64,000 nt of DNA from Planctomycetota bacterium. Its GTDB lineage: Bacteria; Planctomycetota; Phycisphaerae; Phycisphaerales; UBA1924. The stretch is from positions 1 to 64,000 of the forward strand of contig JAEYUO010000042.1 of assembly GCA_023432465.1 (NCBI GenBank). The letters are read 5' to 3'. Both the position numbers and the translations under genes were made by a program. Below, in pieces: positions 42,767 to 52,219 of this stretch. Within the stretch, counting starts at the first letter, position 1. Each line of letters begins with the position of its first letter. The notes under the pieces are model-generated. The model ran no database searches and was not told the origin of the DNA. It worked only from the letters and a program-made list of their open reading frames with translations.

Positions 42767-42887
42767 AGCGCGGGGATGATGAGCCCCGGTCACGGCGGAG
42801 ACGCATCCGCTACCATGCCGACCCCCGGTCGCGGCGCTGGTGCCGCATGTACGATCCCTTTTCCCCCGTAAGGAAGCGCCGGAGTCC

Positions 42888-44633
42888 ATGGCACGATCAA
42901 GGAAGAAGATCGGAGAGATCCTCGTCGGCATGGGCGTTGTCTTGCAACGCCAAGTCGAGGATGTGCTCATCAAGACCAAGTCGAGCGGCAAGCGGATCGG
43001 CGAGTCGCTCGTGGAGGCCGGCCTGGTCACCGAAGAACAGGTCGCCAAGGCCCTCGCCAACCAGTTCGGCATGGAGTACGTCGACCTGGCGGCCAGCGGC
43101 GTCGCCTCGCAGATCGACCCGAAGCTCATCCCCGAGGAACTGCTGAAGAAGCACCTGATCCTCCCGCTCTCCAAGTCGGGCGGACGCTTGCAGCTCGTGG
43201 TCCACGACCCGATGGACCTGGAACTGATGGACATGCTCCGGTTCCGGCTGAACGTGGAGATCGAGCCCCGGCTGGCATCGCGGGCGCAGATCAAGGGCTT
43301 CATCGATCGGATGGGCCAGCCCGGTCCGGGCCAGAGCCTGCCGCGGATGGTTTCGGCGAATGAGTCGCTGGTCACCGAATCGATCGATCGGACGATCGAC
43401 CGCTCGGTGGACCGCTCGGTCGACAAGTCGATCGACGTGGCGGGCGAGGATGCGCCGATCGTCAAGCTGGTGACACGCATCCTGGTCGAAGCCGTGAAGA
43501 TGCGGGCATCGGATATCCACATCGAGCCGATGGCCGATCGCGTGCGTCTGCGGTATCGCATCGACGGCGAGTGCATGGAGCGGGACAACCTGCCCAAGCG
43601 CATGCAGAACTCCGTGCTCAGCCGTCTGAAGCTGATGTCGGGGATGAACATCGCCGAGAAGCGCGTGCCGCAGGACGGCCGCATCAAGATCCCCGTGGAC
43701 GACATCTTCATCGACTTCCGCGTTTCGGCGTGCCCGTCGTATCACGGCGAGTCGGTGGTGCTTCGTATTCTGCGGCCGGATTCGGTGCGCATCGGTCTGG
43801 TGAACATCGGCTTCGAAGAGGACAACCTTGCGGTCTTCAACCGCATCATCCGCCGGCCCAACGGCATCTTCCTCGTCACCGGGCCCACGGGCTCGGGCAA
43901 GACGACGACGCTGTATTCCGCGCTCGACATTCTCAATCGGCCCGACCGCAAGATCATCACGGCCGAGGATCCGATCGAATACAACTTCGAGGGGATCAAC
44001 CAGTGCCAGGTGCACGAGAAGATCGGCCTGACGTTCTCGGCGATCCTCCGCACCATGCTGCGACAGGCCCCCAACATCATCCTGGTCGGCGAAATCCGTG
44101 ACAAGGAAGTCGCCGAGATCGCGATTCAGGCCGCGCTGACCGGCCACCTTGTGTTCTCGACGCTGCACACCAACGATGCGCCCAGCGCGATCACGCGTCT
44201 GATCGACATGGGCCTGAAGCCCTTCCTCGTCGCCAGCTCGATCCAGGCGATCATGGCCCAGCGACTCATCCGCGTGTTGTGCAAGGAATGCCGGGCCGTT
44301 GACCCGAACCCCGATCCCAAGTATCTCGACCTCATCGGGCTTCGGCCGGAAGAGGCCGCGGGCAAGGTGATGATGCCGGTGGGGTGCCCGAAGTGCAACG
44401 GCGTGGGGTTCCGGGGCCGGCAGGCGATCTTCGAACTGATGCAGATGAACTCGGAGATTCGCGAGCTGGCGTTCAACATGGCCTCGATCGCGCAGATCCG
44501 GCACGCCGCGCTGGCCAACGGCATGCGTCCTCTGGTGTATGACGGCAAGCTCAAGGTCCTGCGGGGCGTGACCACGCCCGGCGAGATCGCCAAGATGGCA
44601 CAGATTGACGGGATGGTCGACGCCGAAGCGTGA
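42888..44633 (+). CDS. pilB: Type IV pilus / type II secretion assembly ATPase PilB
   Basis: 581 residues. An N-terminal MshEN/GspE-N domain (about 1-150), then a linker of repeated [ST][IV]D[RK] tetrads (about 165-183), then the secretion ATPase core: Walker A GPTGSGKTTTLYS, Asp box DPIEYNFEGI, Walker B NIILVGEIRDKE, His box HLVFSTLHTNDA. The zinc site is CKEC...CPKC. It powers pilin extraction and polymerisation at the inner membrane. ATG 42888 follows AAGGA and GGAG. It is followed by pilT and a second PilB/GspE-type ATPase. Confidence 0.93.
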   Translation: MARSRKKIGEILVGMGVVLQRQVEDVLIKTKSSGKRIGESLVEAGLVTEEQVAKALANQFGMEYVDLAASGVASQIDPKLIPEELLKKHLILPLSKSGGRLQLVVHDPMDLELMDMLRFRLNVEIEPRLASRAQIKGFIDRMGQPGPGQSLPRMVSANESLVTESIDRTIDRSVDRSVDKSIDVAGEDAPIVKLVTRILVEAVKMRASDIHIEPMADRVRLRYRIDGECMERDNLPKRMQNSVLSRLKLMSGMNIAEKRVPQDGRIKIPVDDIFIDFRVSACPSYHGESVVLRILRPDSVRIGLVNIGFEEDNLAVFNRIIRRPNGIFLVTGPTGSGKTTTLYSALDILNRPDRKIITAEDPIEYNFEGINQCQVHEKIGLTFSAILRTMLRQAPNIILVGEIRDKEVAEIAIQAALTGHLVFSTLHTNDAPSAITRLIDMGLKPFLVASSIQAIMAQRLIRVLCKECRAVDPNPDPKYLDLIGLRPEEAAGKVMMPVGCPKCNGVGFRGRQAIFELMQMNSEIRELAFNMASIAQIRHAALANGMRPLVYDGKLKVLRGVTTPGEIAKMAQIDGMVDAEA

Positions 44634-44720
44634 GTGTGCCCACGCAGAGTTGAGTGTGTAGTTGTGTTCTCTTTCAAACGGTTTACAACGGCTCCCGCCT
44701 CTCCCCCTGGAATCTGAACC

Positions 44721-45854
44721 ATGTCCGGCATCCAGATCGATCGACTTCTCGACACCGTGGTCAAGTTCGGCGCAAGCGACCTTCACCTGACGGTCGGCCG
44801 TCCGCCGACACTCCGGCTCCACGGCCACCTGAAGAACCTCCAGACCAAGGTCCTCGACTCCGAGGACATGGTCTCGCTGATGAAGGCCATCACGAGTGAA
44901 CGGTCCCAGCAGGAACTGCAGGAGCAGGGCGGCTGTGACTTCGGCTTCGCATACGGCGATGCGGCCCGCTTCCGCGTGTCGGTCTTCCGCCAACGCGGTG
45001 ACCTGGCGATCGTGCTGCGTCAGATCCCGAATCGGCTCCTGACGTTCGAGCAGATCGGCCTCCCCGAGGTCATCCGCGACCTGGTCCGCCGCCCCCGTGG
45101 TCTGTTCCTCGTGACCGGCCCGACCGGCTCTGGCAAGACCACCTCGCTGGCCACGATGCTCGACTACGTGAACCAGAACTTCGACCGGCACATCGTGACG
45201 ATGGAAGACCCGATCGAGTACTACCACTTCCACAAGAAGTCGATCGTGAACCAGCGCGAGGTCGGCAACGATGTGCCGAGCTTCGCCGAAGCTCTCCGCC
45301 GCGTTCTCCGATCGGACCCGGACTGCATCCTCGTCGGTGAAATGCGTGACCTTGAGACCATCGAGGCCGCGATCCGCGCCGCCGAAACGGGCCACTTGGT
45401 GTTCGGCACCCTCCACACCACCGGCGCGGCCAAGACCATCGACCGTGTGGTGGACGCCTTCCCGGTTACCCAACAGAACCAGATCCGCGTCCAGCTCTCC
45501 ACATCCCTTATTGCGGTGCTCAGTCAGGCTCTCTTGCCGCGAATCGACACGACCGGTCTGGTCGCGGCGTACGAGTTCCTCGTGGTCACCCCCGCGATCG
45601 CGAACCTCATCCGCGACAACAAGTCGTTCCGCATCGACTCCATGATCCAGACCGGACGAAAGTTCGGCATGCAGTTGCTGGATGACCATCTGTGGTCGCT
45701 CTACACCCGCGGCATGATCTCGGCGGAGGAGATGATCGACAAGTCCAAGAACCCCGCGGACCTGACGGACAAGGTCCACAAGCTGGGCCGGACGGTCGGC
45801 AACATCATCTACGACGAGACCGGAGATGACGAAAAAGAGTCGAAAAAGAGCTAG
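44721..45854 (+). CDS. pilT: Twitching motility ATPase PilT
   Basis: 377 residues, the PilT retraction ATPase branch. It has the N-terminal GASDLHLTVGRPPTLRLHG PAS-like domain, Walker A GPTGSGKTTSLATML, HIVTMEDPIEYYH, Walker B DCILVGEMRDLET and the PilT-specific TLHTTGAAKTIDRVVDAFP. It lacks the MshEN domain of PilB. A retraction motor implies a dynamic type IV pilus rather than secretion alone. The 86-base gap from pilB has no terminator, so the two may be co-transcribed. Confidence 0.94.
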   Translation: MSGIQIDRLLDTVVKFGASDLHLTVGRPPTLRLHGHLKNLQTKVLDSEDMVSLMKAITSERSQQELQEQGGCDFGFAYGDAARFRVSVFRQRGDLAIVLRQIPNRLLTFEQIGLPEVIRDLVRRPRGLFLVTGPTGSGKTTSLATMLDYVNQNFDRHIVTMEDPIEYYHFHKKSIVNQREVGNDVPSFAEALRRVLRSDPDCILVGEMRDLETIEAAIRAAETGHLVFGTLHTTGAAKTIDRVVDAFPVTQQNQIRVQLSTSLIAVLSQALLPRIDTTGLVAAYEFLVVTPAIANLIRDNKSFRIDSMIQTGRKFGMQLLDDHLWSLYTRGMISAEEMIDKSKNPADLTDKVHKLGRTVGNIIYDETGDDEKESKKS

Positions 45855-45939
45855 TTCCGGGGTCCGCTGTGCGTCTTGAGGCCCTGTGAGCGGGCTCCCA
45901 GCTCGTCCTGGGCCTTGGCCGAATGTCTCGAATTCCTGG

Positions 45940-45948
45940 TGTTACAAT
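45940..45948 (+). promoter_or_regulatory. Extended -10 promoter for the gspE-K cluster
   Basis: TGTTACAAT is an extended -10 (TG-N-TACAAT; hexamer 45943-45948) about 139 bases before gspE. The 232-base region between pilT and gspE has no gene and is relatively AT-rich around this box. Confidence 0.5.
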
Positions 45949-46086
45949 CAAAATCAGGCCGCAAATCGCGGTCAGTTTGGAACCGTTTGGGTCTTCCGGC
46001 CCGATAGGCTATTGGCAGGGTTGTTCCTGCCTTGTGCCGGTCGCTGCCGGCGAAGTCCCGGGCGGTTCGGAGGAGTGGACCAAACC

Positions 46087-47826
46087 ATGGCCACGATTGA
46101 TCCATCTGAACTGAAGGGCCGGAAACTCGGCCGCGTGTTGACCAAGCTGGGCAAGGTCAGCCGGGAGCAGGTGCACGAAGCCCTGGCCGTGCAGAAGACC
46201 CGCAAGATCCAGATCGGCCAGCTTCTGGTCGAACTGGGGTACTGCACCCAGCGCGATGTGCTTGAGGCCCTCGCCGGTCAGGCGGGCATGGCGTACGTCG
46301 ACCTGACAAAGGTGACGCTGACCGACGAGGTCCGCGACTCGCTCGCGGCCGAGACGGTGCAGACTTACCAGGTCGTTCCGATCGAGTACAACCCCCGGAG
46401 TAAGCGGCTGACGATCGCCATGAAGAGCGCGGACAACTTCCGCGCGGTGGACGACCTTCGGCTGCTGATGGGCTTCAACGTCGATGCGGTCGTGGCGGAC
46501 CCGGCGGGCATCGACAGCCTGATCAAGAAGCACTACGCCAAGCAGGAGTCAGTGACGGATGTCGTCTCGGCTCTTGCCGCGGATGACAAGCTCAAGGGGC
46601 TGGCGGGCAAGGGCAGCCAGTCGATCGACCTCGATGCGGTGATGGAGGCCTCAGAGGACAACAAGGTCGTCAAGCTGCTGAACCTTGTGCTGCTCCAGGC
46701 AATCAAGGACCGGGCGAGCGATATCCACTTCGAGCCGTTCGAGCACGAGTTCAAGATGCGGTACCGCATCGACGGCGTGCTGTACGAGATGGTCCCCCCG
46801 CCCAAGCACCTCGGCCCGGCGATCACGAGCCGCATCAAGGTCATGGCGAGCATGGACATCGCGGAGCGGCGTCTTCCGCAGGACGGTCGCGTGGAACTGA
46901 CCGTCGGCGGCGCGCCGGTCGATCTGCGTGTGAGCGTCCTCCCGACGATGTGGGGTGAGAGCGTGGTGATGCGTGTGCTGGATCGTGGCAACGTCAAGTT
47001 GCAGCTCGAGCGCATCGGGCTCCGCGAGGATGATCTGGCCGACTTCCGCAAGCTCATCAACAAGCCCAACGGCATTGTGATCGTGACGGGCCCGACCGGC
47101 TCGGGCAAGACGACGACGCTGTACGCCGCGCTCCAGGAACTCAACGACATCTCGACGAAGATCCTGACGGCGGAGGACCCGGTCGAGTACGACATCGACG
47201 GGCTGTGCCAGTGCCAGGTGAATGTCGAGACGGAGACAACGTTCGCCCGCCTGCTTCGCTCGTTCCTTCGACAGGACCCCGATGTGATCCTGGTCGGCGA
47301 GATCCGCGACCTTGAGACGGGCATCATCGCGGTGCAGGCGTCGCTGACGGGGCACCTCGTGCTCTCGACGCTGCACACCAACGATGCGCCGAGTTCGATC
47401 CTGCGAATGGTGGACCTGGGGATCGAGACGTTCCTCCTGACCGCGACGGTGGAGGGGATCGTCGCGCAGCGACTGGTCCGCACGATCTGCCCGAGCTGCA
47501 AGGAGAGTTACGAGCCGAAGGAGGAGGAGCTCATGGAGCTCGGCCTCCTGCCCGAGGACATCGGCGGGCGGAAGCTGTTCCGCGGCCGCGGATGCGAGCA
47601 GTGCCACAACTCCGGGTACAAGGGCCGGATGGCGATCTTCGAGATCATGCAGCTGAACGATCAGATCCGGGAGCTGATCATGAAGCGGGCATCGACCAAC
47701 GTGCTGCGGGAGCACGCCCGCAAGGCGGGGATGCGCACGCTGCGCGAGGCCGGCCTGCTGGCGATTTACGAGGGCCAGACGACGATCGATGAAGTTGTCC
47801 GCGAGACGCTCGCGGATGAGGTTTGA
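46087..47826 (+). CDS. gspE: Type II secretion / pilus ATPase GspE (second PilB-type ATPase)
   Basis: 579 residues. An MshEN domain (about 1-150), Walker A GPTGSGKTTTLYAAL, DPVEYDIDGL, Walker B DVILVGEIRDLET, His box HLVLSTLHTNDA, zinc site CPSC...CEQC, as in GspE. It is clearly a paralogue of the pilB 3 kb upstream. Position directly before gspF and pseudopilins G-K argues that it drives that machine. ATG 46087 follows GGAGGAG. It may also be called pilB. Confidence 0.92.
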   Translation: MATIDPSELKGRKLGRVLTKLGKVSREQVHEALAVQKTRKIQIGQLLVELGYCTQRDVLEALAGQAGMAYVDLTKVTLTDEVRDSLAAETVQTYQVVPIEYNPRSKRLTIAMKSADNFRAVDDLRLLMGFNVDAVVADPAGIDSLIKKHYAKQESVTDVVSALAADDKLKGLAGKGSQSIDLDAVMEASEDNKVVKLLNLVLLQAIKDRASDIHFEPFEHEFKMRYRIDGVLYEMVPPPKHLGPAITSRIKVMASMDIAERRLPQDGRVELTVGGAPVDLRVSVLPTMWGESVVMRVLDRGNVKLQLERIGLREDDLADFRKLINKPNGIVIVTGPTGSGKTTTLYAALQELNDISTKILTAEDPVEYDIDGLCQCQVNVETETTFARLLRSFLRQDPDVILVGEIRDLETGIIAVQASLTGHLVLSTLHTNDAPSSILRMVDLGIETFLLTATVEGIVAQRLVRTICPSCKESYEPKEEELMELGLLPEDIGGRKLFRGRGCEQCHNSGYKGRMAIFEIMQLNDQIRELIMKRASTNVLREHARKAGMRTLREAGLLAIYEGQTTIDEVVRETLADEV

Positions 47827-47926
47827 TGCGGCATTGAAGTGTGAAGCGGGTGGTGGATGGGCCGGCGGGCCGCCGGGAGTTGCAGTGAACGCACCGAGCC
47901 CAGCGGGGCTCTGACGGAGGTCGATC

Positions 47927-49216
47927 ATGCCCACGTTTCAATACGAAGCCCTGAACGCCGCCGGCAAGCCCCAGAAGGGGAGTGTCGAGGCGACGAGCAG
48001 CGAAGAGGCGGTCCAGCGAATCAAGTCGCAGGGCTTCTTCCCAACCTCGGTGCGAGAGCAGAAGGGCAAGAAGGCCGGTGCGCCCGAAGAGGGCGAGGCG
48101 AAGAAGGCCAAGAAGAAGAAGGAGATGTCCTTCAGCTTCGGCGGCGTGAACGCCAAGAAGCTCACGCTCTTCACGCGGCAGCTTTCCACGCTTCAGGATG
48201 CGGGTCTGCCCCTGCTGCGGTCGCTGCAGATCCTCGAAGGCCAGCAGCGTCCGGGCAAGCTCAAGAACATCCTGACCGACGTGTGCGAGGATGTCGAGGG
48301 CGGTTCAAGCCTTTCCGAGGCCATGGCCAAGCATCCCGCGGCCTTCGACAAGCTGTACACCAAGATGGTGGCGGCGGGCGAGGTCGGCGGCGTGCTGGAC
48401 ATCATCCTGCAGCGTCTGGCCGAGTTCATGGAGAAGGCGCAGCGCCTGAAGAGGAAGATCAAGGGCGCGATCGTGTACCCGTCGGTCGTCGTCGTGGTCG
48501 CCGTGGCGATCGTGACGTTCATCATGGTGTTCATCATCCCGAAGTTCGAGGAGATCTTCCGCGACTTCGGTGTCGCGCTGCCGTCGCTGACACGGTGGCT
48601 GATCAACGTGTCGGCGTGGGTGGCGGGCAACAAGGTCGGCCAGACGATCCCCGGCTGGGTATTCATCCTGCTGGCCCCGATTCTTCTGGTTGTGTTCATC
48701 AAGTTTGCCCGCAAGGCGACGCCCGGACGCGCCGCGCTGGACACCATGATCCTGTGGACGCCGGTGTTCGGCGGGCTGGTCAAGAAGAGCGTGACAGCGC
48801 GATTCACCCGGACGCTGGGCACGCTGATCTCCGCGGGCGTTCCGATCCTCGAGGCGATGCTCATCACGCGGGACACCTCGGGCAACTACGTGTTTGAAAA
48901 GGCGTTGACGAAGGTTCACGATTCCATCCGCGAGGGTGAGTCGTTCGCGGACCCGCTCCGCGAGAGCAAGGTGTGCGACGCGATCGTGGTGAACATGATC
49001 GACGTCGGCGAGGAGACGGGCGACCTCGACGCGATGCTGATGAAGATCGCCGACAACTACGACGAAGAGGTGGACGTCGCGGTGGCGGCGATGGTCGCGC
49101 TCATCGAACCCATGCTCATGGTGTTCCTGGGCGTGGTGGTCGGCACCATCGTCGTGGCGATGTTCCTGCCGCTGGTCGCCATGATCGAGTCGCTCCAGCA
49201 AGGCGGTGCGGTGTGA
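47927..49216 (+). CDS. gspF: Inner-membrane platform protein GspF/PilC
   Basis: 429 residues. A Lys-rich N-terminal region (about 1-75) precedes two GspF domains (about 80-205 and 280-405) with FTRQLSTLQDAGLPLLRSL and FTRTLGTLISAGVPILEAM repeats, and three membrane helices. The platform couples the ATPase to pseudopilin assembly. Its stop overlaps the GTG of gspG (GTGA), so the two are coupled. Confidence 0.93.
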   Translation: MPTFQYEALNAAGKPQKGSVEATSSEEAVQRIKSQGFFPTSVREQKGKKAGAPEEGEAKKAKKKKEMSFSFGGVNAKKLTLFTRQLSTLQDAGLPLLRSLQILEGQQRPGKLKNILTDVCEDVEGGSSLSEAMAKHPAAFDKLYTKMVAAGEVGGVLDIILQRLAEFMEKAQRLKRKIKGAIVYPSVVVVVAVAIVTFIMVFIIPKFEEIFRDFGVALPSLTRWLINVSAWVAGNKVGQTIPGWVFILLAPILLVVFIKFARKATPGRAALDTMILWTPVFGGLVKKSVTARFTRTLGTLISAGVPILEAMLITRDTSGNYVFEKALTKVHDSIREGESFADPLRESKVCDAIVVNMIDVGEETGDLDAMLMKIADNYDEEVDVAVAAMVALIEPMLMVFLGVVVGTIVVAMFLPLVAMIESLQQGGAV

Positions 49217-50049
49217 ACCAGTCCGCCCGCAGTCATCGCGGCTTCACCATTGTCGAGGCGACGATCACGATCGTCATCATCGCCATGCTCGCGGGCGTGC
49301 TCCTGCTCGCGGCACGCCGCGCGATCAGCACCGCCAGGATCGAGGGCGAGCGCCGGGTTGTCGGGTCGATGAAACTCGCGGTCGAGCAGTTCAGGAACAA
49401 CTTCGGGTTCCTGCCCCCGCTCATCGATGACCAGCTTGGGCCGGCCGGGAACCCGACGGGCAATGTGCTGGATGGTTCGGGCCGTCCGACCGTGCGCAAC
49501 GACGAGTTCCTCCGGTCCGAGTCGGACTTCGATGAGCCTCGCTACAGCATCTACAGCCTGCAGTGGTACATCATGGGCGGGTTGAACCAGGTCGATGCCC
49601 AGGGCCCGCTCGATGGCGGACCGGGACCGAAGATGACCACGCCCAAGCGCGATGGGACATTCACACGCAAGGGCCAGCAGCTCGATCCGCTGTACGATCC
49701 ATCCCGGGCGGGGAACAAGAACATCTTCGGGCGATATCCCTCCACCGCCGCGGAGGAGGCGAGGATCGCCTTCACGGATCGGTGGGGCCAGCCCATCCGC
49801 TATTACCGCTGGAAGCCGCAGTTCGCGGCGGCGGGACAGGTTTCGCAGTTCCTGGTGCCGCGAACCGTCGGCGACCCGGCGAGCAACCCCGAGCTTCGCG
49901 ATGCGGGCTTTGCGATCGTCAGCCTGGGACCGGACCAGTTGACCGATGACCGGCGACCGTTGCCGACCGGCGGCACAGCGACCCCGGCGGTGGATCCTGC
50001 CGCACCCGATGCGACCGTGCGGGACAACATCGTGGAGGTGGGCCGATGA
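49213..50049 (+). CDS. gspG: GspG-like major pseudopilin, oversized
   Basis: 278 residues (usual about 140). The type III prepilin signal is SHRGFTIVEATITIVIIAML: cleavage after Gly, Phe at +1, Glu at +5. The C-terminal part includes a WGQPIRYYRWKP segment like the conserved DPWGxPY region of GspG, with an extra middle segment. GTG 49213 overlaps the gspF stop. As first pseudopilin after gspF it is in the GspG place. Confidence 0.82.
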   Translation: MNQSARSHRGFTIVEATITIVIIAMLAGVLLLAARRAISTARIEGERRVVGSMKLAVEQFRNNFGFLPPLIDDQLGPAGNPTGNVLDGSGRPTVRNDEFLRSESDFDEPRYSIYSLQWYIMGGLNQVDAQGPLDGGPGPKMTTPKRDGTFTRKGQQLDPLYDPSRAGNKNIFGRYPSTAAEEARIAFTDRWGQPIRYYRWKPQFAAAGQVSQFLVPRTVGDPASNPELRDAGFAIVSLGPDQLTDDRRPLPTGGTATPAVDPAAPDATVRDNIVEVGR

Positions 50050-51176
50050 ATCTCCATGGCATCCGCGGCCGCGCATTCACGCTCATCGAGATGCTCGTGG
50101 TGATCATCATCATCACGGCCATTCTGCTGATCGCCGTGCCGAGCTTCCAGTCCATGCTCAACAGTTCGGAGGCCGCGCTCGCCGATTCGCTGCTCAAGTC
50201 CGGCATGCGCGCGGGCAAGGATGCGGCGATTCGTTCGACCGGCGACCAGGACAGCGCGGTGGTCTTCTCGTATGCACCCGGCGGTCGTCTGACGATGGGG
50301 GTGTATGTCAAGGTCGCCGAGTTCAACGATGAGGATGGCTCGGGCAACGTCATCCGGCGCGACGTCTTCGTGCCGACGGGGATCAACGAGCCCGTGCAGC
50401 TTCCACGCGGATGGATGGTGCGAGGCTACTCGCCAGCGAGCGGGACGTCCGAGCCGTCGTCGGTGAATGGCCTGCTCGATCCGAGCATGGAGTGGTATGA
50501 GACGACGGCGGGCCGTCCGATGGACTATCGCGACGGGAACTGGGTCTTCCCCGAAACCGATTTCTACAACCACCGCGTCTGGGACGATGGCCGCAATCGG
50601 CAGACATTCATGGTGCGGTTCCAGGCGGGCACGGGCACGATGAAGGTTGGCGCCGGCGTGCCGAGCCTGATCTTTGCGCCGGGACCGAATGCCCCGTGGC
50701 GGAACAGCGGCGCGTTTGCGATCTATCGCGCCGACCAGGCGGACGATGCCGGACGGTTCGTGACACGGCTCATCAACGCGCCGATTGCCGGCGGCCCGAC
50801 CTCTCTGACCGCCACGCAGCGTCTGGAGCTTCTGGGATGGGAGTCGAGCGACACGGTCCTCGCCAAGCCGGTCAGCCAGCTCGCGCTGTATCAGGAGGCG
50901 AGTCTCGCCGCCGGGCTCGGCGTCCGGGTCGACCGCGCCACGGGCTGCATCTACCAGCCGTTCGTGCCCGGGACCTCGACCGCTCCGGAACTGGTGACAC
51001 GGACGGACTTCGCGAACTTCACGCGGGACATCAATCGGTGGATCACGGGCGATACGAATCTCGACGGGATTCATCGAGCTGTCAGCGGCGCGGGGCAGGT
51101 CGAGGATTCACCGGAAGCCCGGATCTTCACAATCGATCGTTACACCGGCGCACTCCAGGCCGTGGAGGTGCAGTGA
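50046..51176 (+). CDS. GspH-like pseudopilin, oversized
   Basis: 376 residues (usual 170-200). The prepilin signal is RGRAFTLIEMLVVIIIITAI with Ala, not Gly, at -1 and Glu at +5. The remaining 330 residues show no known domain but include a GDTNLDG calcium-loop-like stretch near residue 340. It overlaps the GspG-like gene by 4 bases (ATGA) and follows the G-H-I-J-K gene order. The H assignment rests on order and signal, not on the mature sequence. Confidence 0.75.
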   Translation: MNLHGIRGRAFTLIEMLVVIIIITAILLIAVPSFQSMLNSSEAALADSLLKSGMRAGKDAAIRSTGDQDSAVVFSYAPGGRLTMGVYVKVAEFNDEDGSGNVIRRDVFVPTGINEPVQLPRGWMVRGYSPASGTSEPSSVNGLLDPSMEWYETTAGRPMDYRDGNWVFPETDFYNHRVWDDGRNRQTFMVRFQAGTGTMKVGAGVPSLIFAPGPNAPWRNSGAFAIYRADQADDAGRFVTRLINAPIAGGPTSLTATQRLELLGWESSDTVLAKPVSQLALYQEASLAAGLGVRVDRATGCIYQPFVPGTSTAPELVTRTDFANFTRDINRWITGDTNLDGIHRAVSGAGQVEDSPEARIFTIDRYTGALQAVEVQ

Positions 51177-52219
51177 TGAGCCAGGCACACGGACACGCTT
51201 CACACGCCGCCGCGGCGTTTTCGTTGATCGAGATCCTGATCTCCGTCCTGATCCTCGCGCTGGGCCTGCTCGGCCTTGGCGCGCTCTTCCCGGTCGTGCT
51301 GCGAGAGCAGCGCATCGGCACGGAGAACATCCAGGGCGTGCTCGTCACGAACAACACCAAGGCTCTGCTGGCGCAGATGGACCTCAACGCGCTCCTGCCG
51401 ACGGTCGGTCCGCCGACGCGCGACGTCTGGGGCAACTGGCGCTGGCGACTGGCCAATGGGACCGCCGCACTCGACAACAACGCGTATCAGTTCGGCGAGT
51501 GGTTCGTCGCGGATGTCGATGCGGACGGCGCGGCGGAGTTCGGCGACCCCGGATCCAACGCGGCGGTGCGTGTTCCGCTCTCCGCGCGGCTGCACCCCTC
51601 TGCCGGCGCCGACCGTGACTCCCCCCAGTTCGTCTGGGATGTCGCCGTGCACCGTGTGTCGGACTTTGTCGCCGGCAACTCGTCGATCACGGATCCCCTC
51701 CAGGCGGTGATCTTCGTTCGCAAGATCGACCCTCGCATCCGCGTCGCCCCGGATCGCACGCTGCGTCAGGTTCTGCTGGGCGATGGCATCCCCGCGGGCG
51801 AACGCCGTCTCCCGCTTGGTCGGCAGAACGGTACCACATTCCTCCCGACGCTCGACGGCACCGACGGCTCCGGGGGCTTGCGGTACTCGACGCCGCTCAC
51901 TGCGGAACGCGGCACGCACTTTGATATCACTCCCGGTGACGGCCGCTACATCAACAATGTCGACCGGGGTCGCAATGACGGCATCGGCGCGCTGATGGCC
52001 CAGCCCAACCAGAAGCTGGTTGACAACCTCGGCAATATCTACACCGTTGAAGCGATCGAGCAGGACCCCGCTTCGACCACCCGATCCCGACTCCGCATCA
52101 ACCCGCCGATCTCCCCGCAGTTGACGGAGACTACCCCGCTGACGCGGCCGCGTGTCGTGTCGTTCGTGTTCACCGCGCAGATCCCCGCAGGCGTCGCGGT
52201 GATGGAGGTGCTGCCATGA
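51176..52219 (+). CDS. GspI-like pseudopilin, oversized
   Basis: 347 residues (usual about 120). Prepilin signal with Ala at -1: AAAAFSLIEILISVLILALG. The N-terminus before it is His/Ala-rich. The LGLLGLGALF stretch after the signal resembles the GspI/PilV type. The mature part has no recognised domain. The start overlaps the previous stop by one base (TGATG), so translation is coupled. Confidence 0.75.
   Translation: MSQAHGHASHAAAAFSLIEILISVLILALGLLGLGALFPVVLREQRIGTENIQGVLVTNNTKALLAQMDLNALLPTVGPPTRDVWGNWRWRLANGTAALDNNAYQFGEWFVADVDADGAAEFGDPGSNAAVRVPLSARLHPSAGADRDSPQFVWDVAVHRVSDFVAGNSSITDPLQAVIFVRKIDPRIRVAPDRTLRQVLLGDGIPAGERRLPLGRQNGTTFLPTLDGTDGSGGLRYSTPLTAERGTHFDITPGDGRYINNVDRGRNDGIGALMAQPNQKLVDNLGNIYTVEAIEQDPASTTRSRLRINPPISPQLTETTPLTRPRVVSFVFTAQIPAGVAVMEVLP

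Noticed and set aside
42897..45779. A 960-codon open frame on the minus strand across pilB and pilT
   Set aside because: It is antisense to two clear ATPase genes with intact motifs; long antisense frames are common at this GC content, and the translation is His/Arg/Asp-rich without domains.
45855..46086. A structured RNA or riboswitch in the gap before gspE
   Set aside because: Apart from the extended -10 box I could not build a convincing conserved fold by eye.
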